From Candidatus Anoxychlamydiales bacterium (GTDB lineage Bacteria; Chlamydiota; Chlamydiia; Chlamydiales; SM23-39): DNA of 7,556 nt. The translations under genes were made by a program, and so were the position numbers. The notes beneath the pieces are model-generated. The model did no database searches. It saw only the letters and a program-made list of their open reading frames with translations, and was not told the origin of the DNA. The stretch lies in contig JAAKFW010000070.1 of assembly GCA_011064905.1 (NCBI GenBank), positions 1-7,556 of the forward strand, read 5' to 3'. Below are positions 1 to 6,270 of the stretch, in pieces (the first letter of the stretch is position 1; every line of letters starts with the position of its first letter).

Positions 1-263
1 TCTCTTGTGTCTTGATCATATTTTGCTTCAGAATTATTTAAAGATTTAACTCTGCTCAATAAATTATCTAAGTTGTTCTTTTGTGTAGTTATATTGAAAA
101 GATTGCTTAAATCAGAAAATGTCTCTACAAATATAGCGTCTAAGTGATGTACGTTAACTATGTCTCCACTTGCTTTAATATAATAGTTATAAATACAAGT
201 ATTTAAATTTGCTAAAGTTAAAACGTTTTTTTCAAATCTATTAGTGTATGCGCTTGCCGCCAT
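1..263 (-). CDS. Unrecognised protein, N-terminal fragment (continues beyond the left edge)
   Basis: A minus-strand frame opens with ATG at 261-263 and stays open for 87 codons to the window edge. The predicted protein starts MAASAYTNRFEKNVLTLANL and continues with a mildly hydrophobic, Asn- and Leu-rich sequence that looks soluble and mostly helical. There is no signal peptide or clear membrane segment in the visible part. A weak AAGAAG ribosome-binding sequence lies a few bases before the ATG, and a TATAAT hexamer lies 25 bases upstream of it. The gene follows ndk on the same strand after a 41-bp gap, so it could be read through from ndk or from its own promoter. I recognise no family. That it is a gene rests on the long open frame in AT-rich DNA, the plausible start and the lack of a competing frame. 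Confidence 0.7.
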   Translation of the reverse strand, partial: MAASAYTNRFEKNVLTLANLNTCIYNYYIKASGDIVNVHHLDAIFVETFSDLSNLFNITTQKNNLDNLLSRVKSLNNSEAKYDQDTR

Positions 264-287
264 AAAAAATCTTCTTTATTTTTAAAA

Positions 288-316
288 ATTATAATTAGAC
301 ATTGTTATCTTGGGAA
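288..316 (-). promoter_or_regulatory. Candidate sigma70-type promoter for the left-edge gene
   Basis: On the minus strand a perfect TATAAT lies at 288-293. With a 17-bp spacer, the matching upstream hexamer TTCCCA at 311-316 is a weak -35 (4 of 6) and falls inside the last codons of ndk. In DNA this AT-rich a single TATAAT is weak evidence. Confidence 0.3.
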
Positions 317-724
317 AACCTCATTTTCTTTAAAGAAAAATTCAATTTCTATTTTAGCATTATCCAAACTATCAGATCCATGAACAGCATTTCTTTCAAT
401 CGATGAAGCAAACTCTTTTCTGATAGTACCTTCTTTGGCGTTTACAAAATTTGTAGCTCCCATAATATCTCTATTTTGTTTCACTGCATTCTCTCCGGAT
501 AGAACTGATACTAAAATAGGTCCTGATGTCATAAAATCTACTAGATCATTATAAAAAGGTTTCTCTTTATGAACTAAATAAAATTTTTGAGCTTGATCTT
601 TTGTAAGATGAAACATTTTAGCTGCAATAATTTTTAAATTATTCTTTTCAAAGTGATTAAAAATTTTTCCTATAACATTTTTCTCTATAGCATCTGGTTT
701 TATTATAGATAATGTTTGCTCCAT
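305..724 (-). CDS. ndk: Nucleoside diphosphate kinase
   Basis: Ndk transfers the terminal phosphate of ATP to other nucleoside diphosphates through a phosphohistidine intermediate, balancing NTP and dNTP pools in the cytoplasm. The 139-residue protein has the usual length of bacterial Ndk. Visible family features are the N-terminal TLSIIKPDA strand with Lys9, Tyr49, the Arg85 and Thr91 nucleotide-phosphate ligands, Arg102, Asn112 and the catalytic His115 in the NAVHGSDS motif. The start is supported by a GGAG ribosome-binding site six bases before the ATG (complement of 731-734) and by alignment of the first residues to the family. It is divergent from the heptosyltransferase gene and lies upstream of the left-edge gene on the same strand. 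No catalytic residue appears to be missing. Confidence 0.97.
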   Translation of the reverse strand: MEQTLSIIKPDAIEKNVIGKIFNHFEKNNLKIIAAKMFHLTKDQAQKFYLVHKEKPFYNDLVDFMTSGPILVSVLSGENAVKQNRDIMGATNFVNAKEGTIRKEFASSIERNAVHGSDSLDNAKIEIEFFFKENEVFPR

Positions 725-798
725 ATTTGGCTCCGTATTAATATGTTTAAATGATTTGTAGCTTCTAAAAATTATATAAAAAAGGGCATTTATTTTCT
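725..798. promoter_or_regulatory. Divergent intergenic control region (ndk / waaQ-like)
   Basis: This 74-bp gap separates two divergent starts and must carry both initiation signals. For ndk, TATAAT is present on the minus strand at 771-776 and would give a leader of about 40 bases, but no good -35 sits at the right distance. For the plus-strand gene there is AT-rich TATATAAA at 773-780 and only a weak ribosome-binding sequence (AAAGGG near 781-786). The ndk GGAG site is the only strong element. Confidence 0.35.
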
Positions 799-1854
799 AT
801 GAGTTATACCAATTATATTGACTTTAAGGATGTAAAAAAAATTTTAGTTATAAAACTTAGACATTTAGGGGATGTTCTACTCACGACTCCTGTTTTTTAT
901 AATCTAAAAAATATTTCTAAAGACATAAAAGTAGATGCTTTTATATATGAGGATTCAAAGGATATTTTAAAAAATAATCCATATGTCGATGATATTTTAA
1001 CTTATGATAGAAGTATAAAAAAGTTAGGCTTATTTAAAAGATTAATAAAAGAGTGGAAAATTTTAAAAAATATAAGAAAGAGAAAATATGATCTTGTAAT
1101 AAATTTTACAGAAGGGGATAGAGGAGCTATTGCAGCTTATTTTTCAAAAGCTAAATATAGAGTTGGAATTGATCCTGAAAAAAAAGGCTTTTTTAAAAAA
1201 GAGAAGATTTTTTCTCATATTGTGAAAACTCCGAAAACTAAAAGGCATATAGTAGAGAAAAATTTAGATCTACTCAGAAGAATTGGAATTTTTCCTAAAG
1301 AGGAGAATAAAAAACTTCATTTCAATGTATCAGATCTAGCAAAAGAAAACGTTCAAAAAATCTTAAATGAAAACAACATTTCTTCAAATAATTATATTTT
1401 GATTCATCCATCAACCAGGTGGCGATTTAAATGTTTCGATAAGTTTGATCAGCTAGCTAAGCTTTTACATGAAAAAAATGAAAAAATAATTGTAGTCGCA
1501 GGGAATCAAGATTATGAAATCGACATGGTTAACAAGATCATTAATGATTTACCTATCTTGAATTTAGCTGGAAAGGTAAATATCGATGAGCTAGCTGCTT
1601 TAATACTATTTTCTAAAAAATTTTATTGTGTAGATTCTTTTTCTTTTCATTTATCGAGCGCTTTAAAATCTAATGTTAGAGCGTTTTTTGGTCCTACGTG
1701 TGAGAGAGATTTTGGACCATGGCAAAATGAAAATGCTAAGATTATAAAATCTGATTTTTCTTGTAGGCCGTGTTCTCTAGATGGTTGCGGTGGCAGCAAA
1801 GTAAGTGAGTGTCTGACATCTATAACCATGGGAGATGTCAATCTAAACGATTGA
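799..1854 (+). CDS. waaQ: Glycosyltransferase family 9, putative LPS heptosyltransferase III (WaaQ-like)
   Basis: Family 9 heptosyltransferases move L-glycero-D-manno-heptose from ADP-heptose to the LPS inner core at the cytoplasmic face of the inner membrane. The 351-residue protein has the expected two Rossmann-like halves. The N-terminal motif ILVIKLRHLGDVLLTTPV (residues 15-32) includes Asp25, the likely counterpart of the catalytic Asp of WaaC. The C-terminal half has HPSTRWRFKCF (203-213), very like the HPT-R-FKCW motif I associate with WaaQ, then LAGK (256-259), VDS-FSFHLSSAL (278-289) and FFGPT (296-300). It ends with a Cys-rich segment carrying Cys322, Cys325, Cys330 and Cys338 in a PC-DGCGGSKVSEC pattern known from WaaQ-type annotations. 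No signal peptide is visible. The acceptor sugar cannot be told from sequence, so heptosyltransferase III is a family-level call. It is a single-gene unit, divergent from ndk and convergent with the lpt operon. Confidence 0.85.
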   Translation: MSYTNYIDFKDVKKILVIKLRHLGDVLLTTPVFYNLKNISKDIKVDAFIYEDSKDILKNNPYVDDILTYDRSIKKLGLFKRLIKEWKILKNIRKRKYDLVINFTEGDRGAIAAYFSKAKYRVGIDPEKKGFFKKEKIFSHIVKTPKTKRHIVEKNLDLLRRIGIFPKEENKKLHFNVSDLAKENVQKILNENNISSNNYILIHPSTRWRFKCFDKFDQLAKLLHEKNEKIIVVAGNQDYEIDMVNKIINDLPILNLAGKVNIDELAALILFSKKFYCVDSFSFHLSSALKSNVRAFFGPTCERDFGPWQNENAKIIKSDFSCRPCSLDGCGGSKVSECLTSITMGDVNLND

Positions 1855-1909
1855 TTTGTTTGTCGTAAGTTTCTGGTAATAAAGATGCAGGAAAATAAAT
1901 CTAATTATT

Positions 1910-1951
1910 TTTTAAACAATTTCTCAGTTTTAAAAGGCCAATTGTTTAAAA
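1910..1951. terminator. AT-rich inverted repeat, possible bidirectional terminator
   Basis: A perfect 12-bp inverted repeat has arms TTTTAAACAATT (1910-1921) and AATTGTTTAAAA (1940-1951), separated by 18 bases that include a second small palindrome, TTTTAAAA (1928-1935). It lies in the middle of the 106-bp gap between the convergent waaQ-like gene and lptB. The position suits a shared terminator, and T-runs flank the arms on both strands. The stem holds only one G:C pair, so it would be a weak intrinsic terminator. It could instead be an mRNA 3'-end structure or a binding site. Confidence 0.5.
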
Positions 1952-1960
1952 CATGAATTA

Positions 1961-2695
1961 TTATAAAGAAAAGTCCTCGCCGAGATAATATTTTCTAGCA
2001 TCTTCATTTTTTACCAGTTCATTAACTGTTCCAGATAGCATAACCTTTCCATCTTGCATGATATAGCTTCTATCTACTATTGAAAAAATTTCTCTAGCAT
2101 TGTGATCTGTAATTAAAATGCCTATAGATTTTTTCTTTAAGATTTTAATTAGCTTTTTTACGTCAGCAATAGCGAGTGGATCGATATTTGCAAAAGGCTC
2201 ATCTAAAAGAAGCAAAGATGGCTCTCTAACTAAAGATCTTGTAATTTCCAGTCTTCTTCTCTCTCCTCCGGAGAGAGATATTGCTTTTTCCTTTTTTAAA
2301 TGAGTTAAATGCAATTCTTCTAAAAGATGCTTTAATCTATTTTGTTTTTCTTTTTTTGAAAGATTTAATGTCTCTAAAATACATAAGATATTTTCTTCTA
2401 CAGTTAATTGGCGGAAAATAGAGGGCTCTTGCGCTAAATATCCCATGCCGAGCCGAGCTCTTTTATGAATAGATAGATTTGAGATATCTTTATCTTTAAA
2501 AAAAACTTTTCCTTTGTCAGCTTTAATAAGGCCTATTGCCATATAAAAAGCTGTAGTTTTTCCAGCGCCGTTTGGACCTAAAAGGCCTATTACTTCTTTT
2601 TCTTTAACTTCAAAAGACAAACCATTTACAACAGGTTTAGAGTTGTATGATTTATATAAGTTTTCAACTTTTAAAAGAGTTTTTTTTCTATTCAT
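1961..2695 (-). CDS. lptB: LPS export ABC transporter ATP-binding protein LptB
   Basis: LptB is the cytoplasmic ATPase of the LptB2FGC complex, which extracts LPS from the inner membrane and pushes it along the periplasmic bridge. The 244-residue protein has the usual LptB length and a complete nucleotide-binding site: Walker A GPNGAGKT (40-47), Q-loop Gln89, the ABC signature LSGGERRRLEITRSL (141-155), Walker B LLLLDEP (161-167) with Glu166, and H-loop His198. The LSGGERRR signature and the DEPFANIDP stretch are characteristic of LptB rather than of other ABC ATPases. It is the last gene of the five-gene operon and its ATG overlaps the end of the LptA-like gene by 8 bp (2688-2695). No clear ribosome-binding site precedes it, so translational coupling is likely. 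The membrane partners LptF and LptG are not in this window. Confidence 0.95.
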   Translation of the reverse strand: MNRKKTLLKVENLYKSYNSKPVVNGLSFEVKEKEVIGLLGPNGAGKTTAFYMAIGLIKADKGKVFFKDKDISNLSIHKRARLGMGYLAQEPSIFRQLTVEENILCILETLNLSKKEKQNRLKHLLEELHLTHLKKEKAISLSGGERRRLEITRSLVREPSLLLLDEPFANIDPLAIADVKKLIKILKKKSIGILITDHNAREIFSIVDRSYIMQDGKVMLSGTVNELVKNEDARKYYLGEDFSL

Positions 2696-4043
2696 AGTTT
2701 GTATACTTTGAAAAAATTTCGTGGATTAAATTTTGTTCTTCTAAGTTAAATGTAAATCTTACATCTCCAAGACCTTTAATGTCATTTTTTTCTTTAGGGT
2801 TTATATGGATTTCATTAGCGCTAAGTTTGAGAGATTTGTCTTCTTGCCAAAACAGCACTTTTCTGTTTTTCTCAGAGCTTAGTAAAATCTTGGTCTTTTG
2901 GGGGAGATACTCAATTTTATCAGCTAGTCCATAGCCGATAAAATTCTTGTCGTCTTTGTATTTAAATCTAACATTATTTTCTAAAACAATATTTTTAATG
3001 GCGTCATTTTCATCGTATAAAAGAGTAGCTTTTTTAGCAGATATGGAGACATTGTCATCAACGTAGACTAAATAGTGATCTTTATTTTTTAAACTAAAAG
3101 CTGAGATTTTCTTTTTTTCATGATCTAACTCGATTATTCCCTGAGTAAAAAGATAAGATTTATTTTTTGAAAAGAAATTAATCGTTGTATTATTTCTGGA
3201 AATAATTTTTCTAATAGATCTTTGATCGATATTTTTTAATATTTCAATTTGATTTGATAAAATTTCACCAACTCCCGGATCTATAACTTTAACATTATCA
3301 CTTAAAGAAAAAGAATTTTCAAAATTATGCCAATTGAGCCTACTCGCTACAAAAGAAATAGATTTATTTTTGAGAAGATTATTTATTTGGCCTCTAGTAT
3401 TTTCAAGTTCTAAATCTAAATTATCTACATCTAAAACAGCTTTTTTTGCAAAGATCTCACTATTTTCATATGTAAAACGACAAAAGTCATTATCTTTTGG
3501 ATATAAAAAAACCTTTGATTCATTTTCTTTTTTTTCAAAAAGCGCTTCTTGGCAATAAATGTTTATTTGATTATCAAGTGATAAGGTGACTTTATCTAAA
3601 AAAGATATCGAGTAAATATCTTCAATGTTTAGTTTTTTCATAGCTTTTTTTGTGTCTAAAAGACACGTAACTTCGTTTGATATAATTTTTAGATCTCTAC
3701 TTTTTATTTTATCTTCATACGTTACAAAATCTTTTGAGTAGAATCTTATTTGAGAACTAAATGAATCGAAATCAGCATTTTCACTAATTAGTGTGCCATT
3801 TGTGTTTGTGATTAATTTAACTCCATTTTTCAAACTAAAATCCACGAATCTATTTGCTTTTTTTAAGTTAGAAAATCTTGCGCTATTTGCAAAGATTTTC
3901 CCAAAACTATGCTCTAGATAAAATCCATTCTCAAAATGAAGATTATTTTTTTCAAAATTTAAAATATCTGCAGAGATTTTATAACTCTCATCATGAGCAA
4001 ACAATAAAAAAGGAATAATAATCAAAAATATTATTTTTCTCAT
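2688..4043 (-). CDS. LptA/OstA-like periplasmic LPS transport protein, enlarged
   Basis: The 451-residue protein begins with a signal peptide (MRK, hydrophobic residues 4-15, probable cleavage after Ala16), giving a periplasmic protein of about 435 residues. The mature part is nearly all beta-type, with recurring OstA-like units in which an alternating strand is followed by a polar turn. Examples are residues 21-57 (YKISADILNF ... ENGFYLEH ... IFANSARF), 229-268 (FVASRLNW ... LSDNVKVID ... LSNQIEI) and 333-432 (ISAKKATLLYD ... LENNVRF ... GLADKIEYL ... LSANEIHI ... GLGDVRFTF). LptA forms the periplasmic bridge carrying LPS to LptD, and the placement between the LptC-like gene and lptB supports that role. 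The length is more than twice that of E. coli LptA (about 185 residues), so it may be a multi-domain bridge. The N-terminal part of LptD is a less likely alternative, because no barrel follows. Three cysteines (127, 164, 188) lie in the mature part. It overlaps the LptC-like gene by 4 bp (ATGA). Confidence 0.72.
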   Translation of the reverse strand: MRKIIFLIIIPFLLFAHDESYKISADILNFEKNNLHFENGFYLEHSFGKIFANSARFSNLKKANRFVDFSLKNGVKLITNTNGTLISENADFDSFSSQIRFYSKDFVTYEDKIKSRDLKIISNEVTCLLDTKKAMKKLNIEDIYSISFLDKVTLSLDNQINIYCQEALFEKKENESKVFLYPKDNDFCRFTYENSEIFAKKAVLDVDNLDLELENTRGQINNLLKNKSISFVASRLNWHNFENSFSLSDNVKVIDPGVGEILSNQIEILKNIDQRSIRKIISRNNTTINFFSKNKSYLFTQGIIELDHEKKKISAFSLKNKDHYLVYVDDNVSISAKKATLLYDENDAIKNIVLENNVRFKYKDDKNFIGYGLADKIEYLPQKTKILLSSEKNRKVLFWQEDKSLKLSANEIHINPKEKNDIKGLGDVRFTFNLEEQNLIHEIFSKYTNYE

Positions 4044-4648
4044 TTTACGCTCTTTTTAGGATTAAAAGAACCTTCAAATGAGATAGCTTTAATTTCAGGT
4101 TTTTTCTTATGTATAGAAAAAGAGAGCTCTTTTGCTTTTCCCTGAAAGTAAGCTCTACTAAAGAGTGTTTGATCTAAATTAGTGTGGCCCACACTAGTGT
4201 GGTTGAAGTTAAGTGTATTGATAAATGATAAGTTTACATCGAATAAATTAAATTTATGAGATGGAAAAATATAGCTACCGCTTTTTGCTGTTATATATTT
4301 TATTTGCTGCATCACTTGAGGATCTAAAATATCTTCAAAACATATTAGAGTAATTGAGTTAAGATTTTCGATTAGTTGATATTTTTGATGTTTGCGATCT
4401 AAAAATATTTCTGAGAGTTTTGATGATAGCTGATAGTGCTTTCTAGAGCTTTTATCGACAATGTAGAGATCTTTTTGAACGTTTTCTCTTTTTTGATATG
4501 CTTTTGTAGCATCATATTCTAAATTTTTTTGCTCTAAGTTGTTATATGCTACGATATCTTTTTCAGTGATAAATAAAAAATTTAATAAAAATAGAGTTAG
4601 AAATATAACGAGGCCTAGAAGAGAAAAAATAAAAGTCTTCTTTAACAT
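4040..4648 (-). CDS. LptC-like membrane-anchored LPS transport protein
   Basis: The 202-residue protein has one N-terminal membrane segment (about residues 5-27) and a C-terminal soluble domain, the architecture and approximate size of LptC (191 residues in E. coli). LptC is an inner-membrane-anchored periplasmic protein that hands LPS from LptFG to LptA. The segment at 105-142 (ILDPQVMQQIKYITAKSGSY, then HKFNLFDVNLSF) has the pattern 'Ala, small residue, Gly, Tyr, then a strand' seen in OstA/LptC-type folds. Direct sequence similarity is weak and the call rests mainly on topology and on its place between kdsA and the LptA-like gene. I recall a similar order, kdsA then an uncharacterised protein then lptB, from Chlamydia, but cannot verify it here. 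The ATG overlaps the end of kdsA by 7 bp. No strong ribosome-binding site precedes it, so coupled translation is likely. Confidence 0.6.
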   Translation of the reverse strand: MLKKTFIFSLLGLVIFLTLFLLNFLFITEKDIVAYNNLEQKNLEYDATKAYQKRENVQKDLYIVDKSSRKHYQLSSKLSEIFLDRKHQKYQLIENLNSITLICFEDILDPQVMQQIKYITAKSGSYIFPSHKFNLFDVNLSFINTLNFNHTSVGHTNLDQTLFSRAYFQGKAKELSFSIHKKKPEIKAISFEGSFNPKKSVK

Positions 4649-5472
4649 AAAACAGACTCTGACAGGGCATTTTTTATTTTTTCAATATCTCGGAGTAGAT
4701 TTTCTAAAACATCTAAAGACATAACTGTAGAACTATCACTTAGAGCTTTTTTAGGAGTTGGATGACATTCGATAAAGATAACATCGGTGTTCATTACAAC
4801 AGAGGCTTTTGCAAGATATGGAATGAATTTTGATTCTCCAGCTGAGGTTGTTCTATTTCCTCCAGGTAGTTGCGTTGAGTGAGAGGCATCAAAACAAACA
4901 GGGTATCCAAAACTTTTCATTATCAAAAGAGCTCTAAAATCTGTAACGAGATTATTATATCCAAAAAATGTTCCTCTGTCTGTTAGGATGATATCTTTAT
5001 TGCCAGAAGAGAGTATTTTGTCGATAACATTTTTCATCTCAAAAGGGGACATGAACTGTCCTTTTTTTACATTTATAGGTTTTTTTGTTTTAGCTGCCGC
5101 TACTAAGAGATCCGTTTGTCTACATAAAAATGCAGGAATTTGAATAATATCTAAAACATCTTTTACTTCATTTGCTTGAGAAGGTAAATGAATATCACTA
5201 ATAACAGGTAGATCAAATTTATCTTTTACTTTTTGTAAAATTCTAAGACCGTTATCTAAGCCAGGGCCTCTATAGGAATCAATAGAGGATCTATTAGCTT
5301 TATCAAAGCTAGCTTTAAAAATAAAATTAAAATCAAATTTAGAAAAAATCTCTTTTAGCTTTTCTGCTGTATAAAGAGTATGATCTAAATTCTCGATCAC
5401 GCAAGGGCCACATATAAAAGTTAGCTTTTCTTCTCCAATGATTAAGTTATCGTTTATTTTAATTTTCGACAT
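4642..5472 (-). CDS. kdsA: 3-deoxy-D-manno-octulosonate 8-phosphate synthase (metal-dependent type)
   Basis: KdsA condenses arabinose 5-phosphate with phosphoenolpyruvate to Kdo-8-phosphate, the committed step to the Kdo of the LPS inner core. The 276-residue TIM-barrel protein shows all the main motifs: ICGPCVIEN (20-28), FKASFDKANRSS (52-63), RGPGLDNG (68-75), IPAFLCRQTDLLVAAAKT (112-129), INVKKGQF (133-140), LTDRGTFFGYNNLV (163-176), FDASHSTQLPGG (194-205) and ECHPTPKKALSD (235-246). Cys24, His198, Glu235 and Asp246 match the four ligands of metal-dependent enzymes such as that of Aquifex; the metal-independent E. coli type has Asn in place of the Cys. The start is fixed by a perfect AGGAGG five bases upstream, and the gene overlaps dapB by 14 bp. 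Confidence 0.98.
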   Translation of the reverse strand: MSKIKINDNLIIGEEKLTFICGPCVIENLDHTLYTAEKLKEIFSKFDFNFIFKASFDKANRSSIDSYRGPGLDNGLRILQKVKDKFDLPVISDIHLPSQANEVKDVLDIIQIPAFLCRQTDLLVAAAKTKKPINVKKGQFMSPFEMKNVIDKILSSGNKDIILTDRGTFFGYNNLVTDFRALLIMKSFGYPVCFDASHSTQLPGGNRTTSAGESKFIPYLAKASVVMNTDVIFIECHPTPKKALSDSSTVMSLDVLENLLRDIEKIKNALSESVLC

Positions 5473-6148
5473 AATTTCCTCCTATTAAATCTTTCATAGA
5501 ATATAGCCCAGGGTTTTTATTATAAATAAATTTTGCAGCTTGAATAGCACCATTTGCAAATACTGATCTTAAATGTGCTGAGTGTTTTATCTCAATAGAT
5601 TCATTTTCATTTGTAAAAAAAATTGAGTGTTCCCCAATAATATTTGCAGCTCTAATTGAATGAATATTCACATTCTTATTTATCGATTTTTTTATGTCAT
5701 CAGCTAAAGTTAATGCTGTGCCAGAGGGAGAATCTTTTTTTGAAATATGATGTTTTTCTAAAATATCGATATCGCTATTTTTTAGCATCTTAGATGCTAA
5801 TTTTGAAAACTCTCTAATTAAGGCGATTCCAATAGAGAAATTTGAACTATAAAAAATTGGAATTTTTTTACTTGCATTTGATATTTTTGCAAAATCATTC
5901 TCTTTATAACCTGTTGTTCCTAAAACTAGAGGTGTTGTTGTTTTTATAGCAATATTTAAAATTTCATCTAAAACACTTGGAATAGAAAAATCTATAGCAA
6001 CCTTTGATTTTTTAAAAAGTTTTTTTAAGTTTTGAAAATCCTTTCTTCCAACTCCTCCAATAATCTCAATTGAGCTATTTAGAGCGTTTTTTTTTATCTC
6101 TTTTCCCATCTTTCCGGATATTCCAATGACACTAGCAAAAATTTTCAT
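5459..6148 (-). CDS. dapB: 4-hydroxy-tetrahydrodipicolinate reductase, compact form
   Basis: DapB reduces 4-hydroxy-tetrahydrodipicolinate to tetrahydrodipicolinate in the diaminopimelate and lysine pathway, which supplies peptidoglycan cross-link residues. The N-terminal Rossmann motif reads VIGISGKMG (7-15). It is followed by DFSIPSV (53-59), LGTTGY (76-81) and SSNFSIG (101-107), where the family usually has S-PN-S-G. The catalytic segment EKHHISKKDSPSGTA (131-145) contains the presumed catalytic His133 and Lys137. A C-terminal block with GEHSIFF and HSAHLRSVFANGA (189-201) completes the fold. At 229 residues it is clearly shorter than E. coli DapB (273), with trimming spread through the protein. 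The residue equivalent to the cofactor-discriminating Glu38 of E. coli appears to be Arg35 (next to Lys36). The start lacks a Shine-Dalgarno sequence but places the glycine motif correctly. It is the first gene of the envelope operon. Confidence 0.95.
   Translation of the reverse strand: MKIFASVIGISGKMGKEIKKNALNSSIEIIGGVGRKDFQNLKKLFKKSKVAIDFSIPSVLDEILNIAIKTTTPLVLGTTGYKENDFAKISNASKKIPIFYSSNFSIGIALIREFSKLASKMLKNSDIDILEKHHISKKDSPSGTALTLADDIKKSINKNVNIHSIRAANIIGEHSIFFTNENESIEIKHSAHLRSVFANGAIQAAKFIYNKNPGLYSMKDLIGGNYVEN
5478..5483 (-). promoter_or_regulatory. Ribosome binding site of kdsA, inside dapB
   Basis: The minus strand reads AGGAGG here, five bases before the kdsA ATG at 5470-5472. The same bases encode Ile-Gly-Gly near the DapB C-terminus. 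It is the strongest Shine-Dalgarno sequence in the window and decides the kdsA start. Confidence 0.9.
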
Positions 6149-6174
6149 GAACTTTAATTTGGTTTTTTGTTATT

Positions 6175-6203
6175 ATTTTATGAAACTTAAGTATACGAGG
6201 CAA
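6175..6203 (-). promoter_or_regulatory. Candidate promoter of the dapB-kdsA-lpt operon
   Basis: On the minus strand TTGCCT (complement of 6198-6203; 4 of 6 to TTGACA) is followed after 17 bp by TAAAAT (complement of 6175-6180; 5 of 6 to TATAAT). Transcription would start near 6168, giving a leader of about 20 bases before the dapB ATG at 6148. A second, weaker candidate is TTGAAG (6254-6259) with TATTAT (6232-6237). Confidence 0.4.
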
Positions 6204-6240
6204 AAACTTTTAGATATAGCGAAAAAATTCTATAATATCC

Positions 6241-6270
6241 TTGAAAAGTGCAGCTTCAAATTTTTAATAT
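6241..6270 (+). promoter_or_regulatory. Candidate promoter of tRNA-Arg
   Basis: TTGAAA at 6241-6246 (5 of 6 to the -35 consensus) and TAATAT at 6265-6270 (4 of 6 to the -10) are separated by 18 bp. Transcription would begin at about 6277, just before the mature tRNA 5' end at 6280, so the precursor would have almost no leader. A perfect TATAAT at 6231-6236 is an alternative -10 but has a poorer upstream element. Confidence 0.5.

Noticed and set aside
1647..1841. Minus-strand open frame of 64 codons opposite the end of the heptosyltransferase gene.
   Set aside because: It lies wholly inside a well-supported gene, opposite its conserved motifs, and has no initiation signal or recognisable domain.
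2118..2303. Plus-strand open frame opposite lptB.
   Set aside because: It mirrors the conserved Walker B and signature region of lptB and has no features of its own.
3334..3558. Plus-strand open frame opposite the LptA-like gene.
   Set aside because: Lys-, Ser- and Phe-rich translation typical of the reverse of AT-rich coding DNA; no ribosome-binding site.
2688..4043. Possibility that the LptA-like gene is the N-terminal part of a broken lptD.
   Set aside because: The frame ends at a natural stop overlapping the lptB start, with no remnant of a barrel domain downstream.
4539..4724. Plus-strand open frame across the kdsA / lptC-like junction.
   Set aside because: It is antisense to two genes whose overlap is explained by translational coupling.
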